Assembly (NCBI GenBank): GCA_028686345.1
Contig: JAQUCE010000006.1
Coordinates: 16,010 to 80,009 of the forward strand
DNA: 64,000 bases
Direction: 5' to 3'
Source: Kiritimatiellia bacterium
Lineage (GTDB): Bacteria; Verrucomicrobiota; Kiritimatiellia; RFP12; UBA1067
Shown: one piece after another, positions 9,300 to 17,893 of the stretch
How the letters are laid out: each line of letters begins with the position of its first letter
Numbering within the stretch: position 1 is the first letter of the stretch
The notes under the pieces: generated by a model
The model's database searches: none
What the model was told of the DNA's origin: nothing
Seen by the model: the letters and a program-made list of their open reading frames with translations, nothing else
Translations under genes and position numbers: made by a program

Positions 9300-9778
9300 G
9301 AGCGGCTCTAATCGCTTAGGCGACTAGAAAAAACAACGCAGCAATCTTTGTGAGCTATGTGTTCCCTGTGGTTTCAAAAATTAGAGTGCAACCATTTTGA
9401 CCCCCTATGTGTAGTAGTCGCTCTACCAGCGACATTGGTTGACGATGCTGTGCGACGATAGCGGATTACGATTAAAAACCCCGCACATGAAAATCGTAAC
9501 CAGCATCGTCGCCTCTATCGTAAACCGATCTGAAAGCGGTATGTAGTTCACGCTTTAGCGTGTCTTCCGAACAGAGCACAGCCATAATGAGAGTTGCTGC
9601 GCTTACTACCGCTTAAACCATGGAAAAGACCATTTATGGTTATTCTGGTTATTCTATTGGCAAACTTTCCGTTAAACCTTTTCAACCTACCCCTCGTTAT
9701 GCAATAATAGCAGCCAATTGTATTTTTTTATTATGAATTGTGAATTACCCCACCCTCTCTTGAAAGGAAAACGGAATT
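9300..9778. repeat. Intergenic repeat mosaic
   Basis: Ten bases after the stop lies a TAATCGC/GCGACTA palindrome (9309-9326). Bases 9328-9410 match 14536-14617 almost exactly (CAGCAATCTTTGTGAGCTAT and following). A GTAG-footed hairpin (GTAGTCGCTCTACCAGCGAC, 9414-9433) and GACGATGCTG-type repeats (9441-9525) follow. Bases 9530-9765 are not recognised and are AT-rich just before the next gene. Confidence 0.75.
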
Positions 9779-10633
9779 ATGAAATTTTTCTCCCGTCGTG
9801 ATTTTATCCAAGCAGGGGCAACCGCCGTTGTTGCCGCGCCCGCGCTGGCGCGGGCTGGTATGTTGCTCCCAGGAAAGCGCAAACCCCGGGTAGGCGTTCA
9901 GCTGTACTCTATCCGCGAATACTGCAAAAAAGATCTGCCGGGAGCGCTGGCTGGTGTCAAAGCAATCGGCTATGCGGGTGTTGAGTTTGCCGGCTACTAT
10001 GGTAAGAGCGCCAAAGAGCTGCGACAGCTGATCGACGACCATGGCCTGCTGGCCTGCGGCACGCACACTGGCATGGGCACCCTCGCTCCTGATAAAATTC
10101 AGGAGACCATTGATTACAACCGCATTATTGGCAACAAGTATCTGATGGTGCCGCATATCGGGCGGCCTAAAACCGCGGACGAATGCAAAAAAATTGCCGC
10201 CGAGCTTTCGGTAGCCGCTGAAACCGCGAAAGCGTCTGGTATGTACGTTGGCTATCACAACCATCAGCATGAGTTCAGGGATAAGTATCCTGACGGCAAG
10301 TGCATGTGGGAGTTGATTTACGATAACGCCTCGCCGTTGGTCTGCACCCAGATGGATGTCGGACATGTGGTGGCGGCCGGTGAAGATCCGCTCTTCTGGC
10401 TCGCCAAATATCCGAACCGCAGCCGCACCTTGCACGCCAAAGAGGTTTATCCAGGACCTGGAATTCTCGGACAGGTTCCCGAGGGTGTCAAGGGTGTTGA
10501 CTGGGATCCACTCTTTGTGGCAGTTGAAAAAGATGTGATTGAATGGTATATTGTCGAGAGCGAAGCAGACCCCAACACCCTGGATAAAATTCGTGGCGGC
10601 TTCGAGTTTCTCAAGGCCAAAGGCCGAGCATGA
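9779..10633 (+). CDS. Tat-exported sugar phosphate isomerase/epimerase-like protein
   Basis: This 284-residue protein has a twin-arginine leader (SRRDFIQAG) ending near ALARA and then a xylose-isomerase-like TIM barrel (AP endonuclease family 2 superfamily). Visible family landmarks are VGVQLYSIREYC at the first strand, GYAGVEFAGYYG, VGYHNHQHEF with metal-ligand-like His and Glu, and QMDVGHVVAAGEDP. Secreted or periplasmic members are common in planctomycetes and relatives, where they act on keto-sugars or related compounds; the actual reaction is unknown. TGAAAGGAAAACGGAATT before the ATG supplies a good ribosome-binding site. It lies downstream of the catalytically depleted Gfo/Idh/MocA protein but is separated by 479 bases of repeats, so an operon is unlikely. 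Confidence 0.9.
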   Translation: MKFFSRRDFIQAGATAVVAAPALARAGMLLPGKRKPRVGVQLYSIREYCKKDLPGALAGVKAIGYAGVEFAGYYGKSAKELRQLIDDHGLLACGTHTGMGTLAPDKIQETIDYNRIIGNKYLMVPHIGRPKTADECKKIAAELSVAAETAKASGMYVGYHNHQHEFRDKYPDGKCMWELIYDNASPLVCTQMDVGHVVAAGEDPLFWLAKYPNRSRTLHAKEVYPGPGILGQVPEGVKGVDWDPLFVAVEKDVIEWYIVESEADPNTLDKIRGGFEFLKAKGRA

Positions 10634-11253
10634 GAAATGGTGAGCTAGAAGCTCCCGATACTTTGGTTGCTAGTCAATCAACTCCTGTAACAAAAAACAG
10701 GAAGTTCAGATAGTTATCTTCATAAATTGTTGAGTGAAAATGTTTTCCGCAAGCAAGATGCTTACACTACTGCATTATCACTTTTACGGTAACGTCTCAA
10801 TAACCCGCCCTGGAGCAGCCTTCCGTCTTCGCGCTTCGCAGCTACGCCGGACACGGAAAGGCTGGACAACAAACCTTACATGGCAGCCGTTTGTTGTTCA
10901 CGCTTCCCTGTCACGGCGTAAAAGCGAAGCTCGGAGCCGGAAGCGTGCTCTTTGCTGTCTGGCCGATTATTGAAAAGTTACCTTTGTTCCCCCAAACGCG
11001 GGGAGTTTGTTACTGTAGCAGCGGGCTTCTAACCATAAATTTTTCAGCAAGGGCAAAGGCCTTTCGCATATCACACAAACTCTTTTGGTTGCCTGCCTGC
11101 CTGTGCATTGCACGGAGACCGGCGGCTATGCTGCGTTACTTTCAGTATCTCCGCTCTCCGCTAGGCGGTGGATGGTTGCGAAACAAACCGCAATAAGGCC
11201 GATAGACAACTTTTGGAGAGACCAATTAATTTTTTTCCTAGTCGCCTAAGCGA
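10634..11253. repeat. Intergenic repeat mosaic
   Basis: Bases 10677-10815 are the module containing the GCAAGC-AAGATG-CTT hairpin, also present near 20811, 41194 and 47617 and inverted near 39955, 58030 and 63130. Bases 10787-10905 match 20949-21060 (GTCTTCGCGCTTCGCAGCTA and neighbours). Bases 10985-11115 are related to inverted copies at 57880-57995 and 63010-63125. Bases 11160-11256 match the right end of the 34-bp repeat regions at 51610-51699 and 57760-57851 in part. Open frames starting MKMFSASKMLTLLHY are translated repeat, not genes. Confidence 0.78.
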
Positions 11254-11256
11254 CTA
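11239..11256. repeat. TAG-footed palindrome supplying the scpB stop codon
   Basis: TAGTCGCCTAAGCGACTA is a near-perfect 18-base palindrome. Read on the minus strand, its first three bases are the TAG stop of scpB (11254-11256). The same geometry is seen at queH (35581-35598). Further copies are at 9309, 51682 and 57834. Confidence 0.85.
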
Positions 11257-12066
11257 GGACTCCTCGCCCTCGTCATCGCCCTCGACCTCGCCCTCGTCAT
11301 CGCCCTCGTCCTCATCCTCCACGTTGCGCATCAGGATCTCCTCGATCAGGCTCTCTTTGTCAGCTTCAGCTTGGGTTTGATTGAAGAGCGATGGTTCACT
11401 ACCGTCGCTCTCGTTCTCGCTCTCTTTCTTGGCACTTCTGGTATGCAGGGCTACCCGCTCAGATTTTTTGGAACGTTGCAGGGTGGGCTCCAGTTCATTG
11501 AGCTCTTTCAGGCTGCTTAAACCAAAGTGCTCGAGAAAGCTCGGGGTGGTGCCATAGAGGAATGGGCGGCCAGGCAGCTCGCTGCGCCCGACAATCCGGA
11601 TCAGGTGCAACTCCATCAAAATCTTGATGATATGATCAATCGTTACACCGCGGATGGCGACAATCTCTGATTTAGAGATCGGCTGGCGGTAGGCGATGAT
11701 GGCGAGCGTTTCCAGCGCCGGGCGCGAGAGGCGGTTGGGGCGGTCGGCTTTTAAGAGATTACGCAGCCAACGTCCACTGGCCGCCTGTGTCTGAAAACGG
11801 AAGGCTCCATTAACCTCTTCCAGCGCGACTCCGATGTTAATGCGCGAGAACTCTTTTGCAATACCCTCGACCACATCCCGGATCTCGCGCGGTGAGGCCT
11901 CCGCGAAGAGTTTGATGGTTTCGTCTTTTTCGGGGTCGGCTTGCGCCACGGTGTGAAGACACTTGCGGATATCCTCGATGGTCAGTGCGCGGTTGGAGCC
12001 GAAGATTAACGCTCCGACCACCTGTTGCAGGCTTGACGCCATGGGTAGTCCATCAGATTTCGACAT
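11254..12066 (-). CDS. scpB: Segregation and condensation protein ScpB
   Basis: ScpB is the winged-helix kleisin-interacting subunit of the SMC-ScpAB condensin that compacts and segregates the chromosome. The 270-residue product shows the two winged-helix domains: VVGALIFGSNRALTIEDI at the start, RPALETLAIIAYRQPISKSEI in the middle, and VTIDHIIKILMELHLIRIVGRSELPGRP(F)LYGT, the strongest signature, here quoted in pieces. After about residue 190 there is a long charged tail absent from typical family members, ending in a very acidic Glu/Asp/Gly stretch coded by 12-base repeats (about 11270-11335). The ATG overlaps the 3' end of scpA by 14 bases. The TAG stop lies in the foot of a dispersed palindrome. 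Confidence 0.93.
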   Translation of the reverse strand: MSKSDGLPMASSLQQVVGALIFGSNRALTIEDIRKCLHTVAQADPEKDETIKLFAEASPREIRDVVEGIAKEFSRINIGVALEEVNGAFRFQTQAASGRWLRNLLKADRPNRLSRPALETLAIIAYRQPISKSEIVAIRGVTIDHIIKILMELHLIRIVGRSELPGRPFLYGTTPSFLEHFGLSSLKELNELEPTLQRSKKSERVALHTRSAKKESENESDGSEPSLFNQTQAEADKESLIEEILMRNVEDEDEGDDEGEVEGDDEGEES

Positions 12067-12874
12067 CGTTGTGCTCTCCTGTGATTGGATTGAGTTCTTC
12101 TAGTGGCGCATGTTGCGCCTCATCAAAGCTCATGATTAGAATTTCGTGAAAGGCCGCGTTCTGGTACATCACGATCTGATGCAAACGCAACAGCTCCAGC
12201 AGAGCCAGAAAGGTCACGATGATTTCGTTGCGGTGCGACTCGGGGTTAAAAAGATGTGAAAACCGCACATGCTGCTGAGCGGCGGTCAGTTCCTGGATGT
12301 ACTCCATCTTGTCGGGCACAGACCAGCGGATCGGTTCAATATGCCCCAAAGGTGTCTCCGGCGCGCGCGAGAGGACATCCTGGAAGGCGGTTAGCAGATC
12401 GAACAGCCCGATATCGCCCATTGCCTGCGCCCCGTCCAGGGGCTCCTTCTCAAAGATCGGTCCGTCGCCGCCAAAGGTGAACGCCTCCAGCTGCAGCGAT
12501 TCGCGAATCTGCAAGTCCAGCGCCACATCTTTAAACTTTTTGTATTCAATCAGCTGGCGCACCAGATCCAGGCGCGGATCAACCCAGTCTTCATCCACAT
12601 CATCGTCGGTTGAGCGCGAATCAACTGGCAGCAGCATGCGGCTCTTGATCATCATCAGCGTGGATGCCATCACCAGAAACTCGCCGGCAATATCCAGGTC
12701 CAGTATCTGCATCACATGCAGGTACTCCAGATACTGGCTGGTAATAAGGTTGATGGGGATGTTGTAGATATCCACCTCTTCGCGGCGGATCAGATAAAGC
12801 AGTAAATCCAGGGGGCCTTCAAAGACCTCCAGGTTGACCTTGTATTCCTCTGCAAGTATGTTTTCAATGGACAT
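12053..12874 (-). CDS. scpA: Segregation and condensation protein ScpA
   Basis: ScpA is the kleisin subunit that bridges SMC heads in the bacterial condensin. The 273-residue protein begins with YKVNLEVFEGPLDLLLYLI followed by EVDIYNIPINLITSQYLEYL, the canonical ScpA N-terminal domain, and has the hydrophobic LVMASTLMMIKSRMLLP segment. The C-terminal winged-helix part (IVTFLALLELLRLHQIVMYQ) is complete. It overlaps scpB by 14 bases in the usual scpA-scpB order on the minus strand. Between it and trpS only about 60 bases remain, part of which (12886-12925) is a fragment of the dispersed CTATTCTCTCAACTGCTGTC repeat, so the cluster may share transcription from trpS. Confidence 0.95.
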   Translation of the reverse strand: MSIENILAEEYKVNLEVFEGPLDLLLYLIRREEVDIYNIPINLITSQYLEYLHVMQILDLDIAGEFLVMASTLMMIKSRMLLPVDSRSTDDDVDEDWVDPRLDLVRQLIEYKKFKDVALDLQIRESLQLEAFTFGGDGPIFEKEPLDGAQAMGDIGLFDLLTAFQDVLSRAPETPLGHIEPIRWSVPDKMEYIQELTAAQQHVRFSHLFNPESHRNEIIVTFLALLELLRLHQIVMYQNAAFHEILIMSFDEAQHAPLEELNPITGEHNDVEI

Positions 12875-12936
12875 TCGCCGCTATTCTCTCAACTGCTGTC
12901 GTAAAAACCAGGAAGTTCGGGTAATCCTTGTGCTGC

Positions 12937-13896
12937 TCACAGGCCAACCGCAGCGCGGGCTTTGTCAAGTGTCACGCTGGCGGCGGCGCGTGCTTTTGCA
13001 GCGCCTTGCTGGAGCACCTCCTCCACATAGTCGAGGTTGTTGGCAAGCTCCTCGCGTTTGGCGCGGAAGGGCTCGAAGCTCTCAGAGAAGAGCGATAGCA
13101 AGGCTTTTTTGGCGTGGCCATAGCCATAGTTGCCGCCGCTGTAGTTTGCCTCCATCCCGGCTCTCTGTTCTTCTGATGCGAAGAGTTTGTAGAGCGCGAA
13201 AACATTGCAGGTGGCCGGATTTTTCGGCTCTTCCAGGGGAGTGGAGTCGGTCACAATCCGCATGATGCTGGCTTTTGTCTCTTTGGGGGTGGCAAAGAGA
13301 TCGATTGTGTTGCCATAGCTCTTGGACATCTTCTGCCCATCCACACCAGGCACCACAGCTACCTCCTCCGGGATGAAAGGCTCAGGGATTTTGAAAACCT
13401 CGCCAAACTCATTGTTGAATTTGAGGGCAATATCACGGGTTACCTCAAGGTGCTGCTTCTGATCCCGGCCAACAGGCACGATATCTGATTGATAGATCAG
13501 GATGTCGGCGGCCATCAGGACCGGGTAGGCAAAGAGGGCGTGGTTAGCGGCGATTCCGCGCGCGATCTTATCTTTATAAGAGTGGCAACGTTCCAGCAGC
13601 CCCATGGGGGTCACGGTGGAGAGCAGCCATGTCAGTTCATGCACCTCAGGCACATCGCTCTGGCGGAAGAAGATTGTTCGCCGCGGGTCAAGCCCGCAGG
13701 CCAGGAAGTCGAGGGCCACATCCAGGGTGTCCTGCCGCAGCTGTGCGCTGTTGTGGACTGTGGTCAGAGCGTGGTAGTTGGCAATGAAGAGAAATGCGTC
13801 TCCTTTTTTCTGAAGCTCCAGGGAGGGCCGCATCATGCCAAAATAGTTTCCCAGATGTAATTTGCCGGATGGTTGAATGCCAGAGAGTATTCGCAT
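12937..13896 (-). CDS. trpS: Tryptophanyl-tRNA synthetase
   Basis: TrpS is the class I aminoacyl-tRNA synthetase that charges tRNA(Trp). The 319-residue length is normal. The ATP-binding signature appears as QPSGKLHLGNYFGMM (HIGH-like, HLGN) near residues 8-20, and the KMSKS loop as GVDGQKMSKSYGNTI around residue 195. Other family features are the SDVPEVHELTWLLS segment and VPVGRDQKQHLEVTRDIA. The minus-strand ATG at 13896 gives the standard MRILSGIQPSG start. It lies upstream of scpA-scpB and probably heads that transcription unit; no strong promoter could be defined in the repeat-rich upstream DNA. Confidence 0.96.
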   Translation of the reverse strand: MRILSGIQPSGKLHLGNYFGMMRPSLELQKKGDAFLFIANYHALTTVHNSAQLRQDTLDVALDFLACGLDPRRTIFFRQSDVPEVHELTWLLSTVTPMGLLERCHSYKDKIARGIAANHALFAYPVLMAADILIYQSDIVPVGRDQKQHLEVTRDIALKFNNEFGEVFKIPEPFIPEEVAVVPGVDGQKMSKSYGNTIDLFATPKETKASIMRIVTDSTPLEEPKNPATCNVFALYKLFASEEQRAGMEANYSGGNYGYGHAKKALLSLFSESFEPFRAKREELANNLDYVEEVLQQGAAKARAAASVTLDKARAAVGL

Positions 13897-14746
13897 GTGT
13901 CAAAGCTCGTGTAAGTGGTTAAAAAATAGTCATAATAGTAGCGTATACCCGTGCGAAGAGCAATTGAGAAGTGCGGTTCAGGATTCAGAATTCCGAGGTC
14001 GGTTTACAATAACGGCGACCATGCTGCGGAGCAGCCCCCGCATTATCCCAATCTTCGGTCAGCATCGTCGCCGCCATCGTCAACCGCAGGCGCGGTCGAC
14101 CAGAGTGCGTAACCTGATCATCCGCATATTAACCACCGTCGCCCGCATAGCGAAAGACTTCATTGCTTCGCACCTTGTCAAGTCAAACAAAGATGATGAA
14201 ATCCCACGGCGTGCCTTTGACGAACAAACACCCGGTGTCCGCTAATTGCTTCGTAGAAGCAACTCCAGACCACCCGACATAGACGTGAAAAATTTAGTGT
14301 TTTTGCCGTTTTTCTGAACAATCGTTCATTTCATATTTGCACTTTACGCGCGCATGTTGCGTGGTTAGCGCCCACTATGAATGAAAGCTAACAGCTTAGT
14401 TTGTTTTCCTGTACCTCTTTTGTTAACTACGAAACACACTAAAAGCACGAACATGAATGATAGTAGTACAAAGAGCCGCGCCAGAGCTCGGCGTTTCTAG
14501 GGTTTCTTCATTTTTTACCTCAACATTTTTCACCTAAAAAGCAACGCAGCAATCTTTGTGAGCTATGTGTTCCTTGTGGTTTCAAAAATTAAAGTGCAGC
14601 CATTTTGACCCCTATGTCAAGTGATGTGCTCTCCGAGCGGCATGCGCCGCTCATAGAGCGGCTACTACACATATGACAACTCTTGCAGGCGGCTTTCAAT
14701 TCGCCGGGCGATGCCCGAACTTCTTCAGCCTGTTATTTTCCCTGCG
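13897..14746. repeat. Intergenic repeat mosaic, partly unrecognised
   Basis: Bases 14010-14185 hold GACGATG/CATCGTC-type repeats and a half copy of the CCGCATAGCG hairpin family. Bases 14185-14270 resemble 35725-35800 (AACAAAGAT-ATGAAATCC and the AATTGCTTCGTAGAAGCAA hairpin). Bases 14393-14452 resemble 20563-20610. Bases 14536-14617 duplicate 9328-9410. Bases 14630-14672 carry the AGAGCGGCTACTACAC hairpin family. About 14272-14392 and 14453-14535 show nothing recognisable. Confidence 0.7.
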
Positions 14747-15508
14747 CTAACGCCGCTGAGAGAAAAGCCATTGCAGCACAGCCGGGTTGCTGTAGGTGGC
14801 GCTCCAGGAGTTGTGGCCAACCCCCGGGTATTCGGTGTATTTGACATTGCCGCCGCAGGCTTTGAGGGCCGCCACCATGTCGCGTGAGCGCGAAACAGGG
14901 ACTGATGTGTCCGCATCGCCGTGGAAGGCCCAGATCGGCAGATCTTTGAAGAGCGGCGCCCCGGTAATGTCGCCGCCGCCGCAGACCGGTATGGCTGCCG
15001 CGAATTTTCGGGGCAGGCGCTGTATGATGTCCCAGGCACCGTAGCCGCCCATGGAGAGCCCGGTGATATAGAGCCTGTTTTTGTCTGCCGGGTAATCGGC
15101 TACGACTTTATCAAGAATCTCCAGCGCCAATTTCATGGGGGAGGAGATCTCAGGCGGCATGGTGTGGGAGAGTTTGTTCCAGTCAACCTCAGCCCATCTT
15201 TGTCCTTCAGGGCATTGAGGCGCGATAATAATCGCCGGTTCATGCTTTATGCTCCAGTCAATCATATCCTTGATGCCATGTATAACCTGCGCATTATTAT
15301 CATCCCCGCGTTCACCGGCGCCATGCAGAAACAGCACGACCGGCATGGGGGAGGTCAATAACTGGGGTGGAAGGTAGATACGGTAGGGCAGGGATTCAGC
15401 CTGCTTGTTTTTGTAGATGCGCTGAGCTGTCATTTGGATGGCGTCCTGCGCGTTTGACGTTACAGCGGCAACCGTTGCGGCCAGGGTGAGTATTAGGACT
15501 CTGTTCAT
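14747..15508 (-). CDS. Secreted alpha/beta-hydrolase, esterase/peptidase of the prolyl-oligopeptidase or feruloyl-esterase type
   Basis: The 253-residue product starts with a Sec signal peptide (LILTLAATVAAVTSNA) and folds as a compact alpha/beta hydrolase. The oxyanion region is VVLFLHGAGERGDD, the nucleophile elbow is GLSMGGYGAW, the acid lies in WAFHGDADTSVPV, and the catalytic His in YPGVGHNSW. Small secreted enzymes of this type deacetylate or de-esterify polysaccharides or short acyl esters; the substrate is not evident. Its ATG overlaps the stop of larC by four bases (15505-15508), so it is translated as the second gene of a larC operon, although no functional link with nickel-pincer cofactor synthesis is obvious. 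Confidence 0.88.
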   Translation of the reverse strand: MNRVLILTLAATVAAVTSNAQDAIQMTAQRIYKNKQAESLPYRIYLPPQLLTSPMPVVLFLHGAGERGDDNNAQVIHGIKDMIDWSIKHEPAIIIAPQCPEGQRWAEVDWNKLSHTMPPEISSPMKLALEILDKVVADYPADKNRLYITGLSMGGYGAWDIIQRLPRKFAAAIPVCGGGDITGAPLFKDLPIWAFHGDADTSVPVSRSRDMVAALKACGGNVKYTEYPGVGHNSWSATYSNPAVLQWLFSQRR

Positions 15509-16824
15509 TTTTTATCTCCGGCAATCAACGCCGCGGCGGTGCTGACCTCTTTAACGGTGATGCCAGCGGTTTTGGCGAGGCTGGCACAGCAGTCGTGCTC
15601 AGGTGCCAGGGTGATTGTCCGGCCGTTCAGGATGCCGCATTTGACTGGCACGCGGCCCCATGCTGTTTTGACCTCAATGAACTTGCGTTCAAGTTCAGTG
15701 CGTGTGACAGTGCTGGAGCGGATGCCAAAGGTGGTGGTTGATTTGAATATGAGCGTCTGGCAGCTCTCTGCTGCTGCCGGCTCTGTGAGCACACTTAACT
15801 GAATGGCAGGGCGCCCCTTTTTCATGATAATTGGTGTGTGCCAGACATCCAGCGCACCGATTTCCAGCAGCTCCTCCAACAGTGCTCCCAGCCACTCGGG
15901 GTTGCAGTCATCCAGATTGCTTTCCAGCAGGGTGAGTGTTCGCACGCCTGCCTGCAGCTGTGTCTCCGCCACTGCTGTGACAGGCTTGCCGGTCAGGGCA
16001 GCATCTTGCTCCGACGGTTCTTTGAGCAGCGTTGCGCGCAGGACATTCGGCCGCCCCTGGAGCTTGTGGGTGCCAAAGCCGAATCCACTCTTCAGAGGGA
16101 TGGTGCAGGGGGGAGGAGTTTCCAGTTCGTGTAGCCAGGTGGTGAGAATAGCCGCGCCCGTGGGGGTGACCAGCTCGCAGGGTTCATCGGTCTGGCTCAC
16201 GGTTTGGCCCTCCAGCAGGAGCTGTGTCGCAGGCGCGGGGTTGGGCATTACGCCGTGCGCGCATTGGATCGTGCCAGTGCCGGCGGGCAGGGCGCCGCAT
16301 GATATGCCCGCGATGTTTAACTGCTCCAAGGCAATGCAGGCGCCAACAATGTCGGCCACAGAGTCCCAGGCGCCCACCTCATGAAAGTGAACAGCCTCCG
16401 GGGTTGAGCCGTGGATCTTGGCCTCCGCCACAGCCAGCCTTTGAAAAACAGCGATGGCGAGCTGCTTGGTTTTTTCAGAGAGAGTTGAACCGTTGATCAG
16501 CTCAGAGATTTCCTTCAGCCCGCGGTGCGCATGGTGATGGTGATGGTGATGATGATGATGGTGACCGTGCTCTTTCGGGCTCTGTGCGGCATCGGGCCAC
16601 TCTGCTTCATCATGCGAGTGATGATGGTGCGCATGCACCGATACCCGGATGCCATTTAAGCCCGAGTCAGCGGCGGCTGCACTTTTGATGTGCAGATGTT
16701 CTGGAAAAAAGAGGTTGAGCTGCTCCTCAATCGCGGTCAGGTCGGCGCCAACTGCAGCTAAAGCAGCGAGAATCATATCGCCGCTGGCACCGCCCACACT
16801 GTCAAATCGAATGTACTGTTTCAT
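15505..16824 (-). CDS. larC: LarC, nickel-pincer cofactor (NPN) nickel-insertion protein
   Basis: LarC inserts nickel into pyridinium-3,5-bisthiocarboxylate mononucleotide, the last step in making the lactate racemase cofactor (LarB, LarE, LarC pathway). The 439-residue product starts IRFDSVGGASGDMILAALAAVGAD, recognisable in the pieces FDSVGGASGDM and LAALAAVGAD, and has VHFHEVGAWDSVADIVGA, the PNPAPATQLLLEG region and ELVTPTGAAIL. A His-rich insert near residues 60-100, including eleven consecutive His codons (about 16525-16560), probably stores or delivers Ni. Unlike the split larC1/larC2 of Lactobacillus plantarum, this is one continuous frame. No larA, larB or larE gene is in the window. 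The upstream side is repeat-poor. Confidence 0.92.
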   Translation of the reverse strand: MKQYIRFDSVGGASGDMILAALAAVGADLTAIEEQLNLFFPEHLHIKSAAAADSGLNGIRVSVHAHHHHSHDEAEWPDAAQSPKEHGHHHHHHHHHHHAHRGLKEISELINGSTLSEKTKQLAIAVFQRLAVAEAKIHGSTPEAVHFHEVGAWDSVADIVGACIALEQLNIAGISCGALPAGTGTIQCAHGVMPNPAPATQLLLEGQTVSQTDEPCELVTPTGAAILTTWLHELETPPPCTIPLKSGFGFGTHKLQGRPNVLRATLLKEPSEQDAALTGKPVTAVAETQLQAGVRTLTLLESNLDDCNPEWLGALLEELLEIGALDVWHTPIIMKKGRPAIQLSVLTEPAAAESCQTLIFKSTTTFGIRSSTVTRTELERKFIEVKTAWGRVPVKCGILNGRTITLAPEHDCCASLAKTAGITVKEVSTAAALIAGDKK

Positions 16825-17185
16825 AAGTTGAACCTTGGTTTAAATTTTTCACTTATAATACCATTGAGATTGTTCTAGAACAAGTCCGGGTTAAGATAAT
16901 TAAAAGTCGTGGCATTCACAGCCGCTGTAACTGTTAGCTGTTATTTCAGATTGCTTCATGTAACGCAAGATGCCATACTTTATAGGTCAAGGGGCGCAGG
17001 GGATTACTTTACATCCGGCGTGTGTAGTTAAAAACAAACAGCGTAAGGCTGCGATCTTGTCTGTTGCGGAGTGAAAACCGATCTGTTTCGCTTTTCGCTA
17101 TTGATTCCGATAGCGACCCCGACCCCGAATTGCAGGCAAGAATTGGTCGAAAAAGGCAAGAGTTGCGAACAAAAGGAAGATGAGA
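16825..17185. other. Intergenic region between divergent larC and pyrE
   Basis: Most of this stretch is not recognised. Bases 17103-17137 repeat the GATAGCGACCCCGACCCCGA core found beside the symporter at 5947-5966. The AT-rich segment just upstream of larC (16830-16865) may contain its promoter, but no confident boxes were identified. An AAGGA sequence at 17173-17177 is the pyrE ribosome-binding site. Confidence 0.55.
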
Positions 17186-17758
17186 ATGACAGAACAGGAT
17201 ATTTTACAAACTTTGGAAGAGACCGACGCTCTACTCAGCGGACATTTTGAGCTGCGCTCAGGATTGCACAGCAATCGCTTTTTCCAGTGCGCCAACCTGC
17301 TGCGCTTTCCCCGGATTGCAGGCGGTCTCTGCGCGGAACTGGTGAAAAGATTGGCGTCCGCACTCGATGTCTCGCATGTCACCGCTGTGATCGCGCCCGC
17401 GCTGGGAGGGATTATTGTCGGCCATGAGGTTGCCCGCGCCATGGACAAACCCTGCATCTTTGCTGAGAAGCAGGACAACAAGCTGGTTATGCGCCGTTTT
17501 AAGATCAACCCTGGTGAGCGCTACGTGATCGCAGAGGATGTGATTACCCGCGGCGGGCGGGTCCAGGAGACCGTTGATCTGGTTGTCGGGGCAGGGGCCG
17601 AGGTGGTCGCAATTCTGGTGCTGGTTGACCGCAGTGCAGGTCAGGCCTCGTTTGATTATCCGCTCTACTCTCTGTTACAGATGGCACCCGAATTATGGGA
17701 GCCTAACGATTGCCCGATGTGCGCGGCAAGTGAACCGCTGGTTCATCCCGGCTCATAG
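17186..17758 (+). CDS. pyrE: Orotate phosphoribosyltransferase
   Basis: PyrE transfers the phosphoribosyl group of PRPP to orotate, giving OMP in pyrimidine synthesis. The 190-residue protein carries HFELRSGLHSNRFFQCANLL, APALGGIIVGHEVARAM and the PRPP loop VIAEDVITRGGRVQETV. Of two in-frame ATGs, 17186 is chosen over 17180 because AAGGA at 17173-17177 is eight bases from 17186 but only two from 17180. It resembles the longer PyrE group with a C-terminal cysteine-containing tail (NDCPMCAASEP). The TAG stop (17756-17758) begins a small hairpin, TAGGCTTTAGCCTGA, a motif repeated at 58017-58030. Confidence 0.92.
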   Translation: MTEQDILQTLEETDALLSGHFELRSGLHSNRFFQCANLLRFPRIAGGLCAELVKRLASALDVSHVTAVIAPALGGIIVGHEVARAMDKPCIFAEKQDNKLVMRRFKINPGERYVIAEDVITRGGRVQETVDLVVGAGAEVVAILVLVDRSAGQASFDYPLYSLLQMAPELWEPNDCPMCAASEPLVHPGS

Positions 17759-17893
17759 GCTTTAGCCTGAGGTGCTGCAGCCTGCAATTGAGGGCAGCCG
17801 AATCATACGATTCCGCTGATCTGGCGGCAAGAGAGCGTGACGCGCGCCTTAAACCACTCCAATTTTATCGGCAATGAAATTAAAAACACAGAT

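Noticed and set aside
10734..10973. Small open frames starting MKMFSASKM (also at 20891-21073)
   Set aside because: They are translations of the dispersed hairpin module, with no ribosome-binding site and frame disrupted in other copies.
17837..17893. GTG start 57 bases upstream for the EboD-like gene
   Set aside because: The added residues do not resemble the family N-terminus, although a purine-rich GGCAAGAGAG precedes it; kept only as an alternative.
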